A stretch of 64,000 nt of DNA from Spisula solida (taxonomy: Eukaryota; Mollusca; Bivalvia; Venerida; Mactridae), in NCBI GenBank assembly GCA_947247005.1, contig OX365945.1, forward strand, positions 17,924,501-17,988,500, in the 5' to 3' direction. The notes beneath the pieces were generated by a model. That model saw only the letters and a program-made list of their open reading frames with translations, ran no database searches and was not told the origin of the DNA. Shown in pieces: positions 13,164 through 25,300 of the stretch. The position numbers and the translations under genes were made by a program. Within the stretch, counting starts at the first letter, position 1; each line of letters starts with the position of its first letter.

Positions 13164-13510
13164 TTAGGCCTTTCGGTCAAGGATAACCCATGAAAGTGCA
13201 AGCACTTATTTCCAATGGGGTCCTGTTTTTTGCTGAAGGGACAGCGAGTAGAAGAAAGAGTTGTGATACAAGGAATCCGGGTGCGTTACCCTAGCTCGTT
13301 CCGAATAGACTCCCTGGTTCTTTAACGTGCCCGATGTATAGCACCGATACACGCGAGACTACCTCTGGGTTTCCAACCAGTTCATCTCTAGTTGGGTGGG
13401 AAACACTGAAAAGCGTTCCAGAAATGACCAAGTGTCCCGGCCGAAATTCGAACCAGGGACCTCTCGATCAGTAGTCAAGGGCGTTATCCACTCGACCACC
13501 ATGCCACCCA
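13164..13510 (-). mobile_element. tRNA-derived SINE, inserted in the foldback element
   Basis: On the minus strand the head reads an A box TGGTCGAGTGG (13489-13499) and a B-box-like GGTTCGAATTT (13444-13454), at tRNA spacing. TAATTAT flanks both ends (13157-13163 and 13511-13517) as a target-site duplication. The body includes TGTATAGCACCGATACAC, shared with the element at 56290-56650. Confidence 0.8.
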
Positions 13511-14350
13511 TAATTATAGCGACAAAAAACCCTGATTTTTAACATGTTTACAGGTAACTTTCCTTGAACGCAGGGCAGGTACGTAACACCCCTCACATAA
13601 TGCTTTGTTGAATGCAGGGCAGTACAAGGTACCTCAGATCACAATATATTAATCTGCTGTATAAGTTAAACTACATCATTCTATAATTTACATCATGTCA
13701 GTCACACTTGACTTTAATTTGATGGGTGGTTACTGGTCAAAGTAAACAAGAACTGGATGTAAATAAATAGAAATGTAAGTAATAAGTAAAGCGTTCAAAG
13801 AAAGAAGAATAAGAAATGTAATACAAGTACATGTCATGAAGTAATACAATGTCATATTTGAATTGAAACGAACGCGTGTATAAAATAATGTCCGCGTCAC
13901 ATCGTGAGGTGATCTGAATTATCAAGTCTGAATATTCACATAAGTTATATTTCCTAAACACAATTCGATGCGAAACAACGAAATATCTAAATTAATTTAT
14001 AAAAATGCTTGTCAAATATTGCCTATTATGAACAAGCATTTCGTTTAGATTGGTGGAGCTTCCTAAGTAGTACTTACTGAAGTATCAAGGCACCCACACA
14101 GCAAACAGCAGCTTAATAACACCCCATTTACGGTGGTTCCAATATTCAACAATGAGCCGTCGAAATGTAAGATTAATAAATAAATTAATACGGACTCCTT
14201 TATAATAATTTGTGATATGAATTGTTACAGCTCAAACAACTTGTCTTGCTGTACGATTCCAAATCTATGTTTGCAACTGTTTTTGTCTATTGGAATTGTT
14301 TATCAAGTTCTTCTTGTATTTACGCAATAACTGTATTGATTAGAATCTTG

Positions 14351-14857
14351 ATTTTTTAGTGGTTGAACATGTACAGAGCCGACCGACATCGTATTACAAC
14401 ATTATAGTATTTTGAGGCGTCAGGGGTATCAATGAGGGACAGCAACCGTCAGGGGTATCATAGTGGTTCTTTCGTCTATTCTGCCTCATAACCTGACTGC
14501 ATCGAACTAATTTTGCAAAATACATACATAGAATAAGGTAAACAATGAAGTTGGCCCCATAAAACAGCAACACACCATGCAAATCGGCAGAAATTGGAAA
14601 AAATGTAGACGGGTCGTCAGGGGTGCAGTAACCAAAACCGCACTAGAATCGAATGTTCTCCTTAATCACAGGTATTTGAAGGGAAAATGGGCTTGGGTCT
14701 GCAAGTATCCATAGGGCCGGGTACGGTGGGCTAGGTGATTTCATTGAAAGCGTCTTACAAAACAAAGAAAAATCAAGATTTACTTACCGAAGCGACGAAA
14801 TTTACACTCGAAAACCCGTCAGGGGTATCACTTCCGTTCTATACGTTATCCCCATTG
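14351..14857 (-). repeat. Right inverted arm of the 3.5-kb element
   Basis: Reverse complement of 11332-11837, ending ...CGTTATCCCCATTG next to ATATA. Confidence 0.9.
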
Positions 14858-14862
14858 ATATA

Positions 14863-15828
14863 GCTGTCTAGTCCCGTCATAGACTTGTCCTAAAATAACA
14901 CACTGCCTATAATTTGTTACGTCTTAATTTGATGCTGAATAAGTACATGAAATTTCTGTCAAATTATATTTAATAAATGTTGTGTGTTGGGTTATAAATA
15001 CTGGTAATGAAGTATCTTCACTGGTATGTGCCCAATATATGATGTACCATCAAACCTGTGTTGACTGTCTCGATAGCTTAGGTGATAAGATCATCCTCTT
15101 TGAGTTTTGAGTATCCCTCCGAATATAGAGATCTTGCATGAGTGTTCATTACATACGAGTTTTATTAAAAGAGTGGACAAAATGATATGACACGAGGCTT
15201 TGCCAAGTGTCATATTGTTTTTGTCGACGAGTTTAATAAAACTCGTATGTAATGAGCACGAATGTAAGATTCTATTTATCATATAACCTTAAAAAATGCA
15301 CATTATTGTTCAAAAGGATGATGTACACTGCATATGTTTCAGCCAAAATTCAGCGGTACAATGAGCGCGACGTCATGGCAACGTTGATATTATCCTGACG
15401 TCATTGACGGATCAATGCATGGATTGGCTAACGTCACGTCAAGCTAATTTAAATATTTATTGCACAGTCTGGGAGTGCCGAACGATATTTACGGCACGGC
15501 TTTACGGCACTCCTGGACCGCAGGTTATGTGATAAAGTTGCTTATGGTAAATTACATTGTACAATGTATATGACAATCCTAAATACATATGTTTTACATT
15601 TCAATGTTGCCATAGTCCTAAATAAATCACTGGTATATAAGGTGAAACTAAGTCTTTCTATATGTACAAGTGAATAAAGAAACAGACTAGGTCAAAATAT
15701 TGCACCCTTGATTAACAGTAAAACTTGACTTATAGAATACCTCGGTGAACATGATTTTGATATCTGTTTGTACTGTTTTTGGTCTCCATTCAATCTCTGA
15801 ATGGCCAACTCAGTAAAAGCATCATATT
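14863..15828. other. Non-coding stretch with one hairpin element
   Basis: No coding exon recognised. It holds the 140-bp hairpin at 15131-15270 and leads into the repeat before the first Kunitz exon. Confidence 0.5.
15131..15270. mobile_element. Hairpin element, about 65-bp arms
   Basis: Left arm sequence CATTACATACGAGTTTTATT recurs inverted at the right (AATAAAACTCGTATGTAATG). Pairing extends outward to ATCTT...AAGAT and inward to ATATGACAC...GTGTCATAT. The whole sequence can fold into one long stem, as small inverted-repeat transposable elements do. Confidence 0.75.
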
Positions 15829-16065
15829 ACAAAGGTCCCACAGTAATAAAACACCAATTTTCAAAGGTCCATCAGTAACAAAAACAACCATTTCAAAGGT
15901 AACACGTTTCAAAGGTCCCACATTTCAAAGGTCCCACAGTAATAAGAACACCATTTCAAAGGTACCACATTTCAAAGGTCCATCAGTAAGAAAAATGAAC
16001 ATTTCAAAGGTCCCATATTTCAAAGGTCCCACAGTAATAAAAACACCATTTCAAAGGTCCCACGT
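15829..16065. repeat. Irregular repeat of TTTCAAAGGTCCCA
   Basis: About ten copies of (C/T)AAAGGTCC(C/A) with CAGTAATAA(A/G)ACACCA spacers lie directly upstream of the first Kunitz exon. A long frame (15779-16150) runs through it only because stops are rare; the repeat is in the intron or 5' flank and ends about 60 bases before the splice acceptor. Confidence 0.75.
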
Positions 16066-16126
16066 CTGGTTTTATCCTTGGAAGTTTTTTTGCTGTGTCT
16101 ATAATTTTATGCCTTGTTTGTTTCAG

Positions 16127-16300
16127 ATGTTTGCAAACAGCCCAGTGTGACCGGCAGATGCCGTGCTAGACATATACGTTGGTACTACAATACTGGTCGT
16201 CGGGAATGTATGCAGTTTATATATGGGGGCTGTAATGGAAACGGGAACCGATTTCGTTCAAGGGCGGATTGTGAGAGACAATGTTTGGATGCTACAGAAG
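16127..16300 (+). CDS. Papilin exon: Kunitz domain 1
   Basis: This 174-nt exon, phase 1 at both ends, runs from acceptor TTTGTTTCAG to donor GTATGT. Its six cysteines have canonical spacing 8-15-7-12-3, with RWYYN and YGGCNGNGNRF. The residue after the second cysteine (P1) is Arg, followed by Ala, as expected for inhibition of trypsin-like proteases. It precedes the GCC-motif exons, away from the main Kunitz run. It joins the next exon in frame, but could instead be the last piece of a separate upstream unit if transcription also starts near 18488. Confidence 0.85.
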
Positions 16301-19300
16301 GTATGTATGCGTAAAATTTGAAATTCGCAAACATTAACCCTCGTGAACTACTTCCAAATTAGAAATTCGCAAAAATTTAGCCTCGCAAAAAATAATGCTT
16401 TTTCAGTATGCAGACGTCACAACTTACAGTCAATAGTTAGGTAGTATGCACCCTCATTATCTGGTTAGACCAGACTAAAGAATTTTTCGGCCCAGAATCC
16501 TCGAATGTAGTATGCAGGCTATAGTCATGACCAGTAGATGGCTCTTATTGATGAAGAGGTCATTAGGTCAAGGTCACATTGCACATGGACAGGGTAATCA
16601 TTTCTGATACGTAACTAGGATCTTCAAACTTGGTATGAAGGTCAGTCGTGATCATTAGATGACCCTTATTGGTTTTGAGGTTGCTAGGTCAAAGGTCAAG
16701 GTCACTGTGACCTTGAACTTATATGACTTTGTTTGGCTGTCACAGGCAAAAAGGGACGCCTTTTACAAGCACTCCTTTTATCAAATAATTGAATAATGCC
16801 AGTAGACTTCAAATTTGTCGGAAAACTGTTGCACTCGTATATTCTGAAATGGAATTGATGAATCAATACGTTGCTTATGGCTGTCGTTGTATATGATTAT
16901 ATTATAAAATATAACAAACCTGTCTTTAAAATTAAGTAATACAATTATGCTGTCTAGACGGAAAATAATAGTGAAATTTTGTTGGATGGTTTGACATAAA
17001 GTCCTTGGGATAGGTTTCTAAACTCATACATTTTGATTAGGGTGTCATTCTTTGAAAGGGATAGAAACTATGGTTCTGTCTGTTCTGTCATGTGACCTTG
17101 CATCTTCTGGTATAAACAATGGCACAAACTTCATCATAATTATGGGATATTTTGTGAAACAATCTTTCTTAAGGTTTAGTAACCTCAGGAAGCAAAGCGG
17201 CTTTTTTTCAAGGATTAGACCCTTCTGATTGGTCAAAAAATCAAGCAAACAAGCAAAGTGTTTTAGTGTCCTATTTCCTGTTGTTTTACGCTCAGAGTGT
17301 TTGTTGTTGCTATTCTCACGGTCGTGCAAGACCCCTTAAAAAAGGGGATTGTTTCTCTATCAATTAACTACTTTTGTCTCATAACTTCTAAGCCATTTCT
17401 CCAATACACGTAGTCACATTTGTAATGACAAACGTCACCTACACATACTAAAGCCATACTGATATAGAAATTTATCATCAGCTCTAAAAAGTGTTCCGCC
17501 CCCTTTGTGGGTGTTACAAAAGTAGTTGTCCTAGTATACGAGGTGTAACTATGCTGGACAAAGTTCACATTCAATTGGTCTGACAAAGTTTCGGTGAGTA
17601 CCAGGGGCTAACTAACACTTGGTGGGTGATTGCCTGAAGTGAGCTGTACTTAATGAATCATTGTTTAGTTTGACTAACTCATTGTTTGTAAGATATTGCT
17701 CGTAAGTGCTTCAAAATAGTCCTTAAGTACCATTGAATTACCTCGAGCTGTGGTATGCCAGTCAGCGCATGTAGCATTCTGGGTCAAAAACAAACATGAT
17801 AAAAATATACCATTACTAATAAGGAAATGTGCGGGCGAATAGTTTTTATACAATTTATTATTATATGAATCAATGTATGGTGGGAATATCGCTGTTTGTA
17901 AATTTTGATAGGGTGCATGAGTACAACTCAATAACATGCACACATTTTTGTCATCTTAAAATCTCAAGGATTGTCCACAAAACCGACCTATCATGTTCTT
18001 TATTTGTATGCATTTAGATCAGTTTTGCATTTATACCTCTGTATAGATTAAGGCGTAAGAAGACCATATCTTCCACACATTCAGCGCACCGATACATCAC
18101 TTTTACGCTGATCTCCAGTATTTTAATTATGATTTACCGTTGGCATTCCTTATCCTGCATGTCTCTATCTATAAATTGTGTTTTTAAGTACATTCACAAG
18201 AAAGATATATATGGTTATAATAGGCGTGGGTTTATAAAGAAGCATATTGTTTCTGCCGTGTTATAAATTATGCACTTTCATCTTACATATTGCATTAACA
18301 TATAAATATCCAAACATATCTGCAAACAGTAGTTTGTATAAAATTCACAATGGTTGTGACGATTCTCATTTAAATTTGTTGTCTTAAATAATTCATGTTA
18401 GTGAATTATATAATTGATATTTTAGAGAATTATATAATTATTATAGTGAATTATATTATAACATTGAAGGGTGTTTAATTGTATGGAATGAATATAACAA
18501 TGATGGTACATACTGGTACACGTAGAAGCGTATTGTCTGTGATAATGATTATGTTAATTGTTAAAACAAGTGCTCATATATTCTCAGCATTAGGAGACCA
18601 GAACAGTGACTGTAGAACTTCACGATACGGATGTTGTCCCGACGGAAGAACACCATCAGGTGGAAACAACAACGAGGGATGTCGTCCTCTACCCTGTGAT
18701 GTAAGTACTAACCTATGGAGCCCGTTGCTTAACCAAAACACTACCCAGTGCTCGATAGCGCTATGCTAGGAAACAGCTTGCTTCAAAAAAGCGCTATGAA
18801 GCAAAAAATTTATATGCTACTGGAGAGCGCTTGCAGAAAGCAGACCGTTTCTCACTGTGTGGCTTTGGATAGTCTGTGCGCTACAGTATTTACTGATGTG
18901 ACTCACGGCTGACTTATTTGACACCAATGACTTATGTGACACTAATTGTAGTGTCAGCGTGACACTGTGATCTCAATGTCGTACAGAAACATTTCAAAGT
19001 TTATATTATATAATGCTAAGCAATTTGATTGGTATTTCATGATTGCTTCTGAAATGTTTGCAGTCTATATTTACCACTATAGATCAGAATTTTATGCAAA
19101 TTTGTGATCAATTTTGGTCAAAGTTGAATAATTATGTGATTATATATACTGTGTTGGCGTGGAAACAGTTGAAATTTGGCATTAGTACCAAAGTGAAATT
19201 ACACGCTTAAGTTTTTGGACCAGACGTTATTCTCCTAATTATCCTAGATTGATCCAACTGCTACTCATTGCAATTTGCTTATTCATCTTGAGTGAAAATA

Positions 19301-22300
19301 TGTCATTTTTCCAAATAAGTTCAAAAATTCTGTAATTTTTGTCATTACAAATGTGAAGTATTTAATCCATTGAATGTCAGACTTGTTACATCGGCTAGAC
19401 ATATTGCTGGATCACCGTACTGTTACTGCTGGACAATTTTACAGTTCTATGATTATATTTGACATTCACATGAAACAAATTTCCATCAAATTTCCAAACT
19501 AGTTTTCACAGTGGGTAGGTTGTCCAATATATAACCAATATATATACTGTAATCCAGAGAAAGCAATTTGCAATTTTGTCTCAAAACTTATGATGATGGA
19601 AATTCTATTGTGATAGATGAATAGGTAAATGATGGGATGACTTAAATTGAACGTAACCACACATGGGCATTTCTACTTATAGTAATTGATATGTTGTCTA
19701 TACTTGGGGTTCCCTAGCCTCTACCCACATTACTACTTATAGTGATTAATAATTTTGTCTACAATTGGGGTCTTGTCATGGTATATGAATAGAGTTCTGA
19801 CAACTTGGAACTCAGAGGAAGGTCATGGGTTGGAATCCTGCTGTTCACAAAATTATCTATCCCTACTTTCCATTGGTGGAAATCCTGAAAGCAGTTATTT
19901 ATTTATAGTAATGAAATGGAAGTTAAAAATTGGGGATTCAGTTCACAGTGCTCACCAGGTTAGCTGACTGTTGGCTTAGCACCCATAACCATACAGCCAC
20001 CCAGCAGAGCTTAAATGTGTCAGTTCCCAGCTCGGGCATTTGAATTTATATACTGAATATCTTGTTTAATATACTCGATCAGGTTTGCAAATAGAATGTC
20101 TGTAATAATTACCTAATTTGTTTTAGTTTCCTGTTTACAAAACACATAACATACTCCATTCTCTTCTCTGAAGATAAAATATATTGAAAATGTTGTTAAG
20201 AAATAGAGAATAATGTTATTGGTGCTATATTTGTATGGTGTCATTCATTATACCAACAACATATTTTCGTTGATAGATTGTTACAATGTTCATTGCATCG
20301 CCCACAGGAAAATAAATTTACTTTCTATACGGGATATTGAGTTTCCTGTATTTCTGTCTGAGATATTCTCTTCTTCTGTTACTCGAGGCTGCTTGCTCTA
20401 GGTCGATGACATTTTCAAACTGCCTGAAGTATTTTACACCAATTTGTGTTTAGTTAGTAAAATACATTAAAACTTCTATATAGAGAAATGTATTTCCGAG
20501 TGAAATGAAGCACCTAATGTTTTCTATATATATATATATATATATATATATCATGGTAAATGTTACTCTATCGAGACTTGAAATATTGAACAGTAAATGT
20601 TACTCTATCGAGACTTGAAATATTGAACAGTAAATGTTACTCTATCGAGACTTGAAATATTGAACAGAGTTATTTTTCTAGTGATTGTTTAAATTTTTGC
20701 TGAATTTCATTTCTCATTCATTTCCTGAATAAAGTTGCTATATAAAGATCAAATTATATAAAGAACAAATTGGTATTAAACAGGCCTTTTCTAACCCACC
20801 AACCCACACCAAAAGCAAACTTCTTCAAAATCATGTGAAATTTCAAATTTGTCAACTTTGATACTCCCACAATGTTACTAAATAAAGTATAATTGTGATA
20901 TTTTTTTTAACAAATTTAACTGCATCATGATACCAAGCAAAAGTTCTATTGGAATAATAAGTGAAGTTTATTTAGAATCCTTTTTTCCACCAGAGAAATG
21001 AGACTGAAAGTCTTTCTAATATAGGCTGATATTGCAAAATATAATTTAAGTATTTGGCTCTTGTTTTTATATGACAGTTGGTTGACTAACCATCAAATAT
21101 GACTGGACAAATGTTATTAAACGGCATAAAATATGATGAAAGAATAATAAAGTAATTATTCTACAAATTCAGAAAGGAAATTAACTTATTATTCTTTCAG
21201 CGATTACTTGTTTGCTAGTTTATGGCAACACATTTCCTAGACTTCTCTTGGGCATTGCCGGCGGTGTCTATAACTCATTATAGTGTATTTGCTTAAGTAA
21301 TTTGATAAATCTCAAGCCTAGTTTTCCAGCTTACTTAATTTTCTATGTTATTTATTCACACAAATTCAATTAAAGGACAAAATCGTATGAATGTAGCTGT
21401 AGGGTGTTTATAATGTGTTATATTTGTTTGTTTTATAGAGAACTGAGTTTGGATGCTGTGATGATGACATTACTGCAGCACAAGGTTAGTACATCATCAC
21501 ATTACACAATTCTGCCTGTTGGATGTTACAGACCTAATGGAACTAGTCATTCTCTGCCATAATCTGATTTGGAGTGACTAATCTATCCAAATGTCTGGCA
21601 CCTTATGTCCATCGGTGTTTTCTTGCACATGTTGGATTGTCTGTGGTCATCTTCAGTAGATGTGGCCCTTATTGATTTCAATGTTACCATGCCTTTGTAG
21701 CTCAATGGTTAGTGCGCTTACCGCATATTCTGGCGACCATGTTCAAACACAGGTAGAGGCCCTCATATGCCTGTCATATTTCAGCAGAAAGCTGATTGGC
21801 AAATAAAGGCTATGCTTAACATTATTATTATAACATAAATGAGTGTTTGATTTCCATCGGGCATACAGGATTTACAAGCATCTCTAGTTCTCCTTGCCAT
21901 ATCATGCATTCAATGTTCTGGAACTGTCTGGCTGATCTGGGACAACATGACTTACGATCACCCTTTAATTTGTTTAGACCTATATAACATGACTGATAAC
22001 CCACCTTTAATATGTTTACTGTATAATATATCTATTTGTCTTATAAGTAAGACACAGAATACATTCAAATTATTGTTGTTATGTTATGTATAAATCTCCT
22101 GGGTAATATGAATGATTGCCTTGCGTTGTTTATATTGATGTGATAGGACCAATAAACAAATGATGGAAGAATGTATAATGTTTTGTCACAATTCCATCAT
22201 AGGAGAGAGTGAATGAATATAGCACCTTGTTAGGCCAGGATATATAAATTTCTGGTCCTGATTTCCAGAAACATCACAGCCTGAGATCAATCTCAATTCA

Positions 22301-25300
22301 AATTTTGTTGTATATGGTATCTTTAATTTCCATGTGAGACTGGACTCAAAATTGGTCTCTAAAAACAGAACCATCATTTGGAGTCTATTATAGTAAAATT
22401 CCAAAATCTTCACGTTGAAGTTTGTCAGGAAATCTGACTCTGATTTGAGCAAAATATCTATTTGAGCACAGATTTGTACTCAAGATGCTTTAGGAGATTC
22501 GAGCCTGGTGTATCCTCTTCTCTCACCCCTAGAGTTGTTTTGCTGTCACTCCTCCTGTGAATTGTATTGTTAATGTTGGTCATTCCCTTGCAGGTCCCGA
22601 TCAAGAAGGTTGTGAATTGATAGAGTTCTCTGGTGATGGTAATCTGTGTAACGAGACAGAGTATGGATGCTGTATGGACGGTGTCACAGCCGCACAGGGA
22701 CCTAGTTTCCGTGGGTGTCCCATCAAACTCCCAGACACGTCTGTCCCCGATACCACTGATGAAGGTGATCGCGATGGATTCACTGTTGATAGTGGGGAAG
22801 CCCCAGGTATGTTACATTATTCATGCATTCTATAATGTTCTTAAGATTATATGATAATAATACGGACATTATTGTAGCGATGATTCAGTTAGGCCATTAG
22901 CTAATCATCTCTGCCAGCTTGGCCTAGACAGACTAGTAGGACCAGGGGTCCATTGCCTAAGCTTCCAACTAGGCAAAGCACTTCAAGCGCCTTTATTTAG
23001 TTAAAGCTTCCAACTAGGCATAGCACTTCCGGTCACCTTTATTTAGTTTAAGCTTCAAACTAGGCAAAGCACGTCCAAGCGCCTTTATTCAGTTTCCACC
23101 TATTCAGTTGAATTTAGTGGGCACGGATTACCTACTGTGGAAAGCACTATGAAGCACTTTGCTAGGTTAACATACCTAAGTACTGTTTATGTTTTGCTAC
23201 AAAATTTTACAAGATAACATCCGTAGGAAAAACTACATCTATTCTTTGCACTTGTGCAAAAATGTTCATGCCAAATGCTCACATACAATGCAAATCATTG
23301 GAATGATGCTCAGCTGTAAAACAGAAACACCAAAAATACATGTTTTAAAACAAAAAATTAAGTTTGCACCAATCCCATATGCCAATAATTGCAAATTGGA
23401 TCATGTTTTCGTGACAGTTACAAATTGATTTGCTATTTCCAGGATAAGATTCGAACTTAAATATTTGAAAATTACAAAATATTTTAGCTGATGACATGCA
23501 ATATAGGATTAGAATTAAACCAATTATTGTTTGTTTAATTAATTTGTTGGAAGATTTTGGTGATTCCAGTATTAAAACAAAGCCTATATTATTGCACCAC
23601 ACAAAACACACACTTTCTTGTTTGTATGAAAGGAAAATTATCTGATCATATTATTTCAGTTTGAAATCATTCTCGACAATTTACTGTAAACTTACAGTGT
23701 TGAAATTTATTATTTTTGCCAAGTGTTTGTGAATGCCCATGATAGCTGCTCCGTACATGTCTTAAAGTAAAGCCAGATAAGTAGACTCTAAAAAAATGAT
23801 GAAATGTTGTTTTCTTCACAGATATTAATGTTTAGATCCTTATAATATTTAGTACGTTCTATGAATAAGTTTTTTTGAATGATCAGTTCTATAGTGTTAC
23901 TGCTTGTCCGTATATCAGAGGTTTTTCATGCCGTGGATTCATGCATGTTTTCACAAATCTTATTTTCACTGAAGTCACACCATCATTCATTCATTTATTA
24001 AAAAAAGAGTTTAATTTAAAAACTCAATAATTATGCAAAAACATATGGCATCAATATTTCGTCCCTTCACATTATGAACGGACTGTGACAGAAAGGTAGC
24101 TGTTATTCAAATTTTTGTTGTTCCTAAATTCGGGAATTTTACATGACTGTGAAAATTAGATACCCACGAAAAAACCAATGACATATCATTTTAATATGCT
24201 CTTGATAATAGAAGGAATCTGTGACTCCACGCTAAGATATGATAAAAAAAGGTTCCTATCTGCACGCAGGGCTTTTTTCCAACAGAGGGGCTGAAATCCT
24301 TATGTTCTTTACTTTGGGAGGAGGGGGGGGGGGGACCGCATGATTTGAAAAATTGATATCACACCAGTGCAGAGATGGCTGTAGCTTATTGTTCGTTGAA
24401 AGGTGTTTGTAGAAGTTTTTTAAGTGAATTCATTAGTAATTTACTGCCAACATGAGAAACTTAGAACTTGGTTGCTACCGTATAAGGAAAAAAGCCCAGG
24501 GCTGGTATTCACAAAGCATCTTAGTTGAAAACTTAAATATTTTGACTTAAGTTAAAAATTAGTATTGCATATATCGTGCACAAATTGAAGATTAACCCAT
24601 GTTTTCTTAGTGATTATAGTAGCTCTTTACATAATGATTTAAACCTATGCAAAAAATCAATAATCGTGATTGTCATGTTAGGCTGACATACTTTAGAAAT
24701 TTTGGTGTTTTTAAGAAAAATCTAAGTTTTCGACTTAGATGCTTTGTGAATACCAGCCCTGATATGTCTCATGGTTGTATAATGAACTGAAACATTGTGC
24801 AATATAATTTAGATGAAGCATGAATTCTGAACATTTTCTGTCTATATTGAAGAGTTCTCTTAACTGAGTCTTATCTGAATCAAGACCTATACCTTATTTA
24901 GCTTATATGCAAAAGAATTACATTTCTGAGAAATCTGTTCTGAAAATAATTTAATTTCGAAAATTATAATGTGCATTTATATGATTCCCCCAAGTACTTT
25001 ACTAGTACAAGTTTTACTAAATATAATATAAGAGCAGACTTCCTGTAGGCTTCTGGAATCCTTACAATCTTGGAGATGTCTATCAAAATCTTATAATTAA
25101 AGATCTACTGACAATGTTGGAAGCTTCCAGGAAGTCTTTAAGACAAAGTTAGAGAACTCTGAAAGATATAAAATCTGAAAGATGTATAACTCTTGTTCGA
25201 CTAATATATACACAATCTTTGAGCATGTATGATGTTTCTTTCCTACCTACAGCCCACTGTCAACTGGCAAAGAATGCTGGTCCATGCAGTGATTATACTG

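Larger units (their letters stand above)
12515..13575. mobile_element. Nested foldback element
   Basis: The outer ends CCCTGCGTTCAAGGAA (12515) and the reverse complement ending at 13575 match. Pairing continues inward through TTTGCCTCTGTCCGCCATTTTGTT (about 12759-12785) against 12999-13025, and through ACCACCTCCGGATATGG against CCATATCCTGAGGTGGT (about 12958-12976). The right arm is interrupted by a SINE at 13164-13510 and the left arm by a 65-bp hairpin at 12647-12711. The reading frame at 12489-12875 (minus) lies wholly inside this palindrome and is not taken as a gene. Confidence 0.75.
11332..14857. mobile_element. 3.5-kb element with ~506-bp inverted arms and ATATA target duplication
   Basis: The left arm (11332-11837) and right arm (14351-14857) are reverse complements with only scattered differences. 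The outer ends read CAATGGGGATAACG inward. ATATA lies immediately outside both ends (11327-11331 and 14858-14862), consistent with a 5-bp target-site duplication. Each arm carries four copies of the motif (T/C)ACCCCTGACG, at 11362, 11564, 11732 and 11761 in the left arm, placed as subterminal transposase sites often are. The interior holds no transposase frame, only nested repeats, so the element looks non-autonomous. I cannot assign a superfamily. Confidence 0.85.
16301..18587 (+). other. Intron with AGGTCA-rich repeat
   Basis: Contains a dispersed repeat at about 16440-16760, but no exon between the flanking splice sites is seen. The last ~100 bases are open in the frame of the next exon and start with a possible signal peptide (see 18488). 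Confidence 0.6.
18701..21438 (+). other. Intron with microsatellite and 37-bp tandem repeat
   Basis: Phase 0 intron of 2.7 kb. It carries a dispersed repeat with AGCGCTATGAAGC at about 18710-18850, a (TA)n tract at 20528-20551 and a 37-bp triplicate at 20556-20667. No exon seen. Confidence 0.65.
22807..25252 (+). other. Intron with repeats and one inverted-repeat element
   Basis: A threefold ~60-bp repeat containing AGCTTC(C/A)AACTAGGCA and GCCTTTATT(T/C)AGTT lies at about 22960-23100, and a 263-bp inverted-repeat element at 24498-24760. No exon recognised. Confidence 0.6.

Noticed and set aside
14394..14582. Frame on the minus strand in the inverted arm, mirrored in the other arm
   Set aside because: Short, without start context or family features; duplication follows from the arms.
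1..16126. Thrombospondin type 1 or ADAMTS-spacer exons of papilin
   Set aside because: No block with the W-x-x-W-x-x-C-S-x-x-C-G pattern was found, so they probably lie upstream of the window.
15779..16150. 123-residue frame running up to the Kunitz 1 exon
   Set aside because: It is in a different frame from the Kunitz domain and is made of the AAAGGTCCCA repeat.
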